Source of the DNA: Chromera velia
Lineage: Eukaryota > Sar > Chromeraceae
Length of the DNA stretch: 34,747 nucleotides
Reading direction: 5' to 3'
Assembly (NCBI GenBank): GCA_018398765.1
Contig: JAHBMJ010001208.1
Location: 1-34,747, forward strand
A model generated the notes under the pieces. It saw only the letters and a program-made list of their open reading frames with translations, was not told where the DNA came from and searched no databases. The position numbers and the translations under genes were made by a program. Positions 26,915 to 34,747 of this stretch are shown here, one piece after another (positions within the stretch are counted from its first letter, which is position 1; each line of letters begins with the position of its first letter).

Positions 26915-28618
26915 GCGAGTTCACAGGGTATCCAATTAGGTTTGAACCTAACCTAACCTAACCTTGAAGTGAAAAAAACCTAGGTTAGGTTACTAACCTA
27001 GGTTACTAACCTAAATTGTAAGGATGCGATTGTTCTAGGTAGGAAATATGATGATATTAAGTGATATCATAATTTAATTTATGCATATTTTTACAGCGTT
27101 ATATTAAATTGGGATGTGTAAAACACTTTTTAGATTAAAGATGAATGTTTAAAGTGTGTTCATTTTATGTTTTATTTTATGTTATTGTTAAGTGGAAAAT
27201 GATTGCGGGGGCGACCTTTATATTAAATAGTAAGGCTGGGAAAAGGTATACAAGGTGCTGGTGCTGGTGTAAAAACAGGTTTGCACCTTAAAGCAGGGGC
27301 AAAACAGGTGCAAAATAAGGTGCACCGTTTTCCCTATGAAAGCTATGTTTTTAGGGTTGATTTCTAGTGTTTCTAACGGCCAAAAGGCGCCTAATTCAAA
27401 GCCTAAAAGCTTTTTATGATATAGATTTGCTACACTAGTTTTTACTATGCAAAACAACTTTACATGTTGCTAGAAATATCAGTGAAAAGGCGATAAAAAG
27501 CAAAAATAAAAAATATTACAATCAAAGACTCTATGTCTCTGACTGTCTCATGACTTCGGTCTCTTTCTAGGTCTCTTTTCTTAACTTAAGCAACGTTTTT
27601 CACCTCTGCAATTCCCTCTACAGACGGACTTCAAACACTCTGGAAGTACCAAACGCAACGAGAAGCCGTGGTATGACAGAAAGTCAAATATCGATCTGTA
27701 TGTGAGCATGCAAACTTGATGAGCCATCAGCAGACGGAAGTGACGAATGGTTCCACTCTCTAAGGCAAAGCAACAAATCGAATGATCAAACCAATTGCAC
27801 TCTTACTGATCAAGGTAGATCAAGCCCGCCAATTATAAAGAGCACCCGGCACCAGTTTTCAAAAGTCTTTACCTACAACCGAGAGGGAGAGTGTCAACAT
27901 ACCTTCGCGTATGCGTATTCCTATGTATGTGCCGTTTCTGCTTCTCTTCATTATATAAAAAAGAATCTGTGTACAGCACTGCGTTGGCATTCATCCTTGG
28001 ATTGCTAATAAATTAAGGTCGAGGAAGCTGTTTCCTCCCGGCAAACCGTTTGGCATTGTGCCATTGCTATGCAAACAGACTCAGTCTGCTTACTCAGCTT
28101 CTTGACTCAAACCTGTTGTTCAACCCGGCAATACACGCGTTTAGGGCCACGGGGAGCTGCAGGGGCGGGGCCGCAGCGTGTTCCATAGCCATGACGCTGA
28201 CATTTTTTACCCAATTCCATTTAATCAGGTGCAAAACAGGTGCATCTGGTGCAAAACAGATGCATCTGGTGCAACTTCTTGGTTTGCACCTTTTCTGAGG
28301 TGCACCTTTTCCAAACCCTATAAATAAGTTTATAAGACAAAACAGCGACAGTGCTCTAGGGCACCACTAATTACTTATCACTTATCACTTAATATGACAT
28401 TCAAAAAGTTGATTTTTACTAGTGTGAAAGTCAGTTTTTGAATTAAAAACATCATTTTTACAGGTGTGAACTTCATTTTTTAGTCTGTGCTATCTATAAT
28501 CCTCTGAGTAGGTTTCTAACCTAAACCTAACCTAAAACCTAAACTAACCTTAACCTAAGCCTCCTAACCTAACCTAACCTATTCTAACCTACCCTAATGG
28601 GATACCCTGCAAGCTCGC
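26915..28618. mobile_element. ~1.7-kb inverted-repeat element, AT-rich, non-autonomous
   Basis: The left end GCGAGTTCACAGGGTATCC (26915-26933) matches, with few changes, the reverse complement of the right end at about 28600-28618 (GCGAGCTTGCAGGGTATCC when read inward). Next to each end are runs of AACCTA/TAGGTT repeats (26939-27011 and 28505-28597), also inverted. The interior is AT-rich with no long frame, so it would need a transposase from elsewhere. No clear target-site duplication could be fixed by eye. Confidence 0.65.
27226..28325. mobile_element. Nested inverted-repeat element inside the 1.7-kb element
   Basis: The left arm (about 27226-27330) begins AAGGCTGGGAAAAGGT and is rich in GGTGC/GTGCAAA words. 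The right arm (about 28225-28325) reads, reversed, AGGGTTTGGAAAAGGTGC with the same GGTGCAAAACAGGTGC words. Within it are short direct repeats (GGTGCAAAACAGGTGCATCT). Confidence 0.5.
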
Positions 28619-28671
28619 CTAGTTTATACTTAGGTTTATACTGAGAACGAGTCCTAGAACGAGTCATAATT

Positions 28672-28703
28672 TTAGAATCAATCAATCAATCAATCAATCA
28701 ATT
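28672..28703. repeat. (ATCA)n microsatellite
   Basis: About seven ATCA units, just right of the 1.7-kb inverted-repeat element. Confidence 0.9.
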
Positions 28704-28888
28704 AGGTTTTCGATTGCCATTACTCCACACGAACTTAAAGAAATTTAAACAGAAATTTAGCTATACTAGTATAGAAATTTAAAGGCATTTAACGAGAGGA
28801 ATTTTACTAGGCTGAACGTTTTCCCACTAGTTTTCCCACTCAAAAACAAAAAAAGACTTGAATTAAATATATATTATATTTTATGCAG

Positions 28889-29011
28889 ACAAAACCCTAT
28901 AATATAATAAGATATAATACAACGTCACGGTAATATAACTTTAAATATAAACAATATTTTACATTATATCTTATATTATATTATATTTATAGTAAAATGA
29001 CAGGGTTTTAA
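28889..29011. mobile_element. ~120-bp AT-rich hairpin, MITE-like
   Basis: AAAACCCTATAATATAATAA on the left is matched in reverse by TTATATTATA…CAGGGTTTT on the right. The whole unit can fold on itself, with AAAACCCT at both tips. Confidence 0.55.
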
Positions 29012-29191
29012 CCACAAATTTTTCATAGTTTTCTGTGAGACTTGTTGAGTGAATCTTCTTACTCCCATAACCTCCTAAGCCCTAGCCTAAGCCCCCCCAA
29101 AATCGATCCCTGGAAAATTCTTTGTCCTTCTCACTCATCCTATTCTGCGGGCGGCTCTGCGGCCTCTGCCTGAGGAGCTACAGGCCTACAG

Positions 29192-29774
29192 CAGCTTCTG
29201 TCGAGTTGAAAGGGCCCGCACAAACCTCCTCAAGTTGAAAAGAACACAAACGCAGACGGGCATACAACCCTCACCACCCGGCTCAATGGCTGCAGCTGAT
29301 TGGCATGTACGTGCAAAGGTGGGGGAACGACTCATTCAGAACCTGCTGATCTGAGTGCAACAGGCTCTTTCCCACAACCACCCACCTTCAAATTTCGAAC
29401 AGCTCGGTCGATCGAGTCTCTCCACTCGATGAGAGCGTGCATCCCTTCGACTCCTCCGCCGCCTGCGCTCCTCTCCGTCACTCAAGCTGTCGCGTCCATG
29501 CCGAAGCACTCAAGTCACCTGCATGGTCACCTGCACAGACACACCAGCCGAAGACCACAGAAAGATGAAAAGAGAAAAGAGAGAGCGGCCGGGAGCGGGA
29601 GGACAGGAAGAAATAACTCAAGCGGTGAAGTAACTGTTCTGGAAAAAAGGCACGGATCAAGAGCGTGGGAAGCAGAACCTTAGACTGCGGTGTGCAGCCT
29701 CGATTCCTTTCGTCCGTGACCCGCACCGGGATAACGGCACTTCCCACATACCCACACATACACGCAAGTACATG
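29192..29774 (+). repeat. 583-bp tandem duplication, copy 1
   Basis: Matches 30221-30803 at a constant offset of 1,029 bases. I noticed only about six substitutions (for example near 29391 and 29444-29466), so identity is about 99%. It begins CAGCTTCTGTCGAGTTGAAA. An ambiguous base lies at 29792, in copy-1-specific sequence just beyond. Confidence 0.93.
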
Positions 29775-29889
29775 CATGTACGCATGAGCTCNCCACACAG
29801 TCACTAAACTCACACACTACAGACAGACAGGCGGAGCGAAAGAACCGAAAAAGGAAACGAGAGAGCGGGAGAAACTTCGAAAGAAACAG

Positions 29890-30190
29890 AAAAGGGGGGA
29901 GCCGAATTGAGCGAGCGATGTCTGCAGTGTTCTTTCGAGATCGAAGAGACCTTCCGGAGGTCCCCGTCTCGCGTGTGTGCAGCCGTCAGGAAATCGATTT
30001 GCTTAGAAGGCTCATGCAAAGTGGTTTACTAATGCGACGGCAAGAAGAGATATCTCACAATTCGAGCCTCGCACCTTCAATTCACTCGCTGCTTCTGCTC
30101 ACTGGGAGCTTCAGCGCCTCTCCTTCCCTAGACACACTCACACGTGGGAGATTTGTCCCCACAGCCCGACAAGTCTGGAGCTTGGCCATT
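29890..30190 (+). repeat. Diverged second half of repeat unit, copy 1
   Basis: About 80% similar to 30808-31110. A plus-strand frame (29918-30208) starting MSAVFFRDRRDLPEVPVSR is shared with the other copy (VFFRDRRDLREVPVSR; both have LLRRLMQSGLLM). Substitutions are somewhat enriched at third codon positions, which is suggestive but not proof of coding. Confidence 0.6.
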
Positions 30191-30220
30191 CCCTTTCAAC
30201 CCAGCTGATTGCATGCAACT

Positions 30221-30803
30221 CAGCTTCTGTCGAGTTGAAAGGGCCCGCACAAACCTCCTCAAGTTGAAAAGAACACAAACGCAGACGGGCATACAACCCT
30301 CACCACCCGGCTCAATGGCTGCAGCTGATTGGCATGTACGTGCAAAGGTGGGGGAACGACTCATTCAGAACCTGCTGATCTGAGTGCAACAGGCTCTTTC
30401 CCACAACCACCCACCTTCATATTTCGAACAGCTCGGTCGATCGAGTCTCTCCACTCGATGAGAGCATGCACCCCTTCGACTCCCCCGCCGCCTGTGCTCC
30501 TCTCCGTCACTCAAGCTGTCGCGTCCATGCCGAAGCACTCAAGTCACCTGCATGGTCACCTGCACAGACACACCAGCCGAAGACCACAGAAAGATGAAAA
30601 GAGAAAAGAGAGAGCGGCCGGGAGCGGGAGGACAGGAAGAAATAACTCAAGCGGTGAAGTAACTGTTCTGGAAAAAAGGCACGGATCAAGAGCGTGGGAA
30701 GCAGAACCTTAGACTGCGGTGTGCAGCCTCGATTCCTTTCGTCCGTGACCCGCACCGGGATAACGGCACTTCCCACATACCCACACATACACGCAAGTAC
30801 ATG
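30221..30803 (+). repeat. 583-bp tandem duplication, copy 2
   Basis: Partner of 29192-29774. Copy 2 is followed directly by its diverged half (30808-31110), without the 116-bp insert seen after copy 1. Confidence 0.93.
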
Positions 30804-30807
30804 TACG

Positions 30808-31110
30808 TTGAATTGAGTGAGCAATGCCTGCAGTGTGTTCTTCCGAGATCGAAGAGACCTTCGAGAGGTCCCCGTCTCGCGTGCATGCATGCATGCCGAG
30901 AGGTTCAAATTGCTTAGAAGACTTATGCAAAGCGGTTTACTGATGCTACGGGAAAGAGAGATATCTGACAACTCTCGCCTCGCACGTTCACTCCACTCGC
31001 TGTTTCTGCTCACTCGGAGCTTCAGCGCTTCTCACACACTCAACACAACACACACGTCCGAGATTCGTCCCATGTTCCCGATAAGTCTGGACAGCTGGCC
31101 GTCGTTCCCT
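30808..31110 (+). repeat. Diverged second half of repeat unit, copy 2
   Basis: Partner of 29890-30190. It contains a TGCA-repeat (GCATGCATGCATGC at about 30882) in place of a different sequence in copy 1. The open frame here runs 30817-31254 (145 codons) and continues into the degenerate third copy. Confidence 0.6.
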
Positions 31111-31120
31111 TTCATAAGGG

Positions 31121-31305
31121 ACGTCACAAACCTCTTCAAGTTGAAAAGAACACACACGCAGGCGGGCACAAAAGCCTTCTGTCTCGATTCAATGGGCGCT
31201 GGCGCTGGTTGGCACAAACGCACAAACGAAGCAAAAGATCAAGCTGTGAAGTGAGTCGACTGTGTAACAGGTTCTTTTCCATCATCACTCACTCACCTAT
31301 CATGA
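31121..31305 (+). repeat. Degenerate third copy of the repeat unit
   Basis: CACAAACCTCTTCAAGTTGA, GGTTGGCAC and CAGGTTCTTTTCCATCATCAC match the start of the first two copies at lower identity, showing the locus is an old tandem array with one recent duplication. Confidence 0.6.
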
Positions 31306-31536
31306 TTGGCTCCCGGACTTGTGTTTGTTCTATGTGTCGGAGTCATGTTCGTTTAAATGATGAGCTCGACGAATGGCCTGTGGGAGTCGCCTCGTTGTTC
31401 ATATTGTTCAAGCCCCGTTCTTACATTCGGTGCCTGCAGGAGATAGAATGAGGGAGACATGTAGAGATACAAGGACACCTTCCCAGGTACACAGATATGT
31501 GGGCGAGCACACACTTGAGAATGCGGACAAAAAAAG

Positions 31537-31576
<40 letters not shown>

Positions 31577-33030
31577 GGAGCGCGACGAACAAATATACGA
31601 TCACAGAGACGGGGGCAGAGACACACAACACACACACAAGACAGAGGTGACTGATGAACAAGTCCTAGCAGTTTTCGTCTATCTTGTTGCGTCCCCTTCG
31701 TTCTCGCAAAGTGATCATGGAGGAGGCAAGTGATGCTGAGGTGGAGGGCCGGAAAAGAGAAGGAAGGAACAGATCGTTCTGAGAGAGAAAGGAAAAGATG
31801 CCAACTGGCAACAGACCCGATCAGAAAGGGTTCTGCACTCTCAAGCACCCTAACGATGGAGTTAGACGGGCACGGACACCCCGACAGACCAGTGCGGAGA
31901 GACACACACATGAACACACAGTCACAGACACCCACCCACCCACCCACCACACCCACCCACACAGAGGAGATCACGGAGAGACTCACACGTCTGGGCCCAC
32001 GAGTCCACGAATCCTGGGGGGCTCCGGGAAAGCCCCATGCGGAAACGGGCAGAATGCAAAGACCAATCACTGGACTGTGCAAAGGCTGCAAGGGGGGAGG
32101 GGTGGGGAGATAGATATGCGCACAGGCGATGCAACTTAGGAACAACGTATCCGAATCCTGCTAAACCAAACCCAGAAGAAGTCAGCCATGGAAGAAAGAA
32201 AGAAGTGGACAGGCCATAGGAGAGGACAGGACAGTGTGCGTGAAAGCTTCTCCCAGCGCTGAAGCCAGCCTACAGAGCACAAAAACGCTTGGCAGATCGA
32301 AGAAACACAAGATCCCAACAGGTGAACAACAGGAGGATAGGAGCAACGCCGTCAACACTTCCAAACGAACTGCGTGAGAGTTTGAAGACCAAAACGAATA
32401 AAAGCAGTGGACCAAGGCATGAAGTTACCAACAGGTTGTCGATACAGAGGTAACACAGTTTCAGTCAACCAACCAATTAGTTAGCATGCGGCAGTGCGGA
32501 TTGTTTGTGGGTTTTGGTCGCCTTGTTACAGAAAGTGTTGTCCGAAGGAATCTTTGGAGGCCCACCTCTTTCGTGGATTCAAGAAGTTTGGAAGAAACTC
32601 TTCCCCGGTTCTACTGAATGGCAATTCTTCTCACTATCCCCTCTTCTGCGGGAAACTACTGCAGTGACGGGAGCTTCGCATATCTGAAGAACAACAACTT
32701 CGGCGGGTGTTGAGTGAACGGTTGCAGTCACCGTTTGACCAGACTGATTCTTGCAATGAAGCTAACAGTTAGAGCAGAACTGTTTGAGTCTCAAGCTCGA
32801 TCTGCCACCTGGCAAAACATGCAGACTAGTGTGCGAAGTAAAGTCTTGTATATACAACCTGCATGATCGATTTCCCCTCGAAAAAATCAGCGTAACTGCA
32901 CGAGTCAATTTTGTGGCCTGTATCGGCCTGTACCGTTCATGCAACGCGCGCGGTTTCGTCGTTTTTCACGCAGATGCATGCATGCATGGAGCCCGCCGAG
33001 CCATGCCGAGCCGTTTTTTTTTTTTTAAGC
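31306..33030. other. Spacer with simple repeats, no supported gene
   Basis: (AG)n at about 31537-31575, CACCCACC runs at about 31930-31962, and otherwise mixed sequence. A short frame at about 32150-32270 (SAMEERKKWTGHRRGQDS) faintly recalls the WxGH element near the end of non-LTR retrotransposon ORFs but is interrupted. TGCATGCATGCATGG at about 32976-32990 begins a GC-rich block. Confidence 0.4.
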
Positions 33031-33532
33031 GTCGGCCGCGCAGCTGAATCTTAGCGGCAGTACAAAAGGCCCTTAGAACCAAAAAAAGAACATAAGACTG
33101 AAAATCTTAAAGTACTGTAACAAAATATTCTGTCATCTTTATCTCTGATCTACATTTTTCTTTCTTCCTACCCAATCATCTCTTTATCTTATATCTCTCC
33201 TTCTTTTTACCACTCCCTTCACCACCAATGGTTTAGGGTATGAAAGGATGATCTTTCTTTCTTTATTCTTTGATCTTATTTTATCTTATTTCTGTATTAG
33301 TTAGTTTGTTAGTTAGTTAGTTAGAGGATGCCTAACCATTATTCTTCTGTTCTCTTCTATGCTTTATAAAGTATTTACTGTCTCCGCGAGTCCTCGCCGT
33401 CTCGCCATCGCGATGCGCGCAGTCTCGCACCTCCTTGCGCATATTCTGCGCGCACGATTTTTTTTTTTTCTCAAGACACTAACTAATATCTCGTACTGCC
33501 GCACCTATTCTAAGATTCAGCTGGCCGCGCGG
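33031..33532. mobile_element. ~500-bp element with ~35-bp GC-rich inverted repeats
   Basis: Left arm GTCGGCCGCGCAGCTGAATC (from 33031), continuing to GCGGCAGTAC at 33063. The right arm at 33493-33532 is its reverse complement with small indels (CAGCTGAATCTTAG and GCGGCAGTAC are exact). A T-run lies just outside the left arm and another inside the right arm at about 33459. The interior is AT-rich, with (TTAG)n at 33298-33325 and a GC-rich CGCG-containing patch at about 33380-33450. No transposase frame. Confidence 0.55.
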
Positions 33533-34351
33533 AGCACCATGCATACGCATGCGGGTGGTCGGCCTCGCCATGCACCCATGGTCCTTAGCCCCATGCTTCT
33601 TCGAGCCGTTCCGCGCAAGACGCTCTTCCTTGATAGTCGTCACGCGGGAGTAGGTCGCCCCATATGAAGCTAAGTATGGCCTAAAAGCCGTTTTAGGCTC
33701 GTAAGCACGCATGCGATACCAATTTGGCATGAGCGGCGTCTTTGCATATACGCAGATGACTAAGCTTAACGTCTGATCGGATCGTGACCCTTAAAGAGAC
33801 TGTAGCGTACTACTACCGCTAGCAACCTGACCGGACATGCAGCATGAGTCTGCCAATCAAGTACGCAGGGTATATGTAGAAGCCCAAAGGTCTGGAGAGA
33901 GAATGAGTATAACAGGGTGAATGCAATCGCATAGTGGGGGGGTAGGTAAAATTTTTGGAAAGCTAGATAACTCATCACTGTTCTCGGCTTGGCAAGTGGG
34001 AGCAGAGAACTTCAAGCCTCTCTTCAAATCGTTTCAGACAGGCAATTCGCCCACAAGAAATGACAAATATGTTTGTGTTGGATTTGTTGTCTCATTCTGA
34101 TCATGGCCTACATGACTGATCAAGACGGGGGTGAGTGCCTTGAGCTCTGACCCAAGCCTGCCTATATCAGTCGTCTTGCTGAACCTCGTCTCGTCTGAGT
34201 CGTCTTGGTCTCGGTAGACTTTCAACCTGGCGTGGAACAGCGGCTGACACACGTGGAGCCTGCTCACGCTGTATCATACATTATAGGAGGGGTGCGGACA
34301 ACGCTGATGCACTGCCTCTATGCGCCGCGAAGCACCCCATCCATGAATTAG
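33533..34351. other. Spacer, no supported gene
   Basis: A minus-strand frame of 77 codons at 34267-34034 (MSRLHVCQPLFHARLKVYRD…) has no family resemblance and no supporting splice or promoter signals. The rest is unremarkable. Confidence 0.4.
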
Positions 34352-34420
34352 CCCAGGATTTTAGCGGATTTTACGGGATTTTGGCCAGGATTTTAGCGGA
34401 TTTTGGCGGATTTTACCCAC
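34352..34420 (+). repeat. Short tandem repeat of GCGGATTTT-like units
   Basis: GGATTTTAGCGGATTTTACG and variants recur about six times in 69 bp. Confidence 0.85.
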
Positions 34421-34747
34421 TATGTACATATATGCCTAAATATATACCATGCAAAGGTGTTTAGTCACTTGTGATTAGAATATATTTAATTATTCTATGA
34501 AGTGATTGAATATGATTGAATAAAGTGATTAATTAGCCAAAGTCCGATTCTTACTAGTCTTTAATACCTTAGGTCATTCTAATGGTGCGTGGTTTTTTTT
34601 TAAGTTATAAAAACAAATGTTTTGGGAGTAGCCTAGAGGCTTGTGCATATCCAGTGCACTGCATGTATAGCCCAGCCTATGCAGCCCAGGCCAGCCATGC
34701 ACGCGCCGGCGCGGCCGACCGCTCCTACTAGCGGCCGCGGCTATCGG
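34421..34747. other. AT-rich spacer ending in GC-rich palindromic sequence
   Basis: AT-rich to about 34620, then GC-rich with GCGCCGGCGCGGCC-type palindromes near the window end. The GC-rich end resembles the blocks at about 680-765 and 8776-8880 in composition and short words only. Confidence 0.4.

Noticed and set aside
26939-28597. AACCTA/TAGGTT runs as an internal telomere
   Set aside because: The runs are short, irregular and lie symmetrically inside the ends of an inverted-repeat element.
32140-32400. LINE remnant suggested by KKWTGH
   Set aside because: A single short word in a broken frame; not enough to call.

Overview
This is nuclear DNA of a eukaryote, most likely a microbial alveolate of the chromerid type (Chromera velia would fit). 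The reasons are intron-rich genes with short phased exons and mostly CAG|G acceptors, an abundance of ankyrin exons, very heavy simple-sequence DNA inside introns, and no bacterial-type operons. The species call is an inference and I put it at about 50%.

Layout. 1-386 (-): the start of an unrecognised, possibly retroelement, ORF that runs off the window. 390-1200: short repeats and AT-rich spacer. 1202-8498 (-): a large NLR-like (STAND) gene. Its protein starts with a domain resembling diadenylate-cyclase (DisA_N) sensor folds, followed by NB-ARC, a winged helix with an MHR motif, and about 15 ankyrin repeats. The central exon carries an apparent one-base frameshift. 9378-12460 (+): an orphan gene of about 351 aa in six proposed exons. 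12461-13790: spacer with an AT-rich island. 13791-19810 (-): a complete bystin (BYSL/Enp1) gene, 13 exons, 423 aa, all phases consistent; a 255-N gap lies in intron 1 and a ~400-bp (GA)n array in intron 4. 20604-22224 (+): a second orphan gene, 4 exons, 214 aa. 22225-25440: simple repeats, a Ser/Ala-rich ORF and a duplicated ~220-bp block. 25440-34747: gene-poor, with TE remnants, nested inverted-repeat elements, a hairpin MITE-like element, a near-identical 583-bp tandem duplication, a GC-rich inverted-repeat element and short tandem repeats.

How the genes relate. Bystin is a housekeeping factor of 40S ribosome assembly. The NLR-like gene looks like an intracellular sensor/switch in which a nucleotide-sensor-like front end is fused to an NTPase switch and a repeat scaffold; that combination is the most interesting item here. 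Neighbouring genes are divergent or convergent and show no functional link. Of about 30 splice donors worked out by hand from reading frame and phase, about 12 have C at +3, most often GTCAGT, which is atypical.
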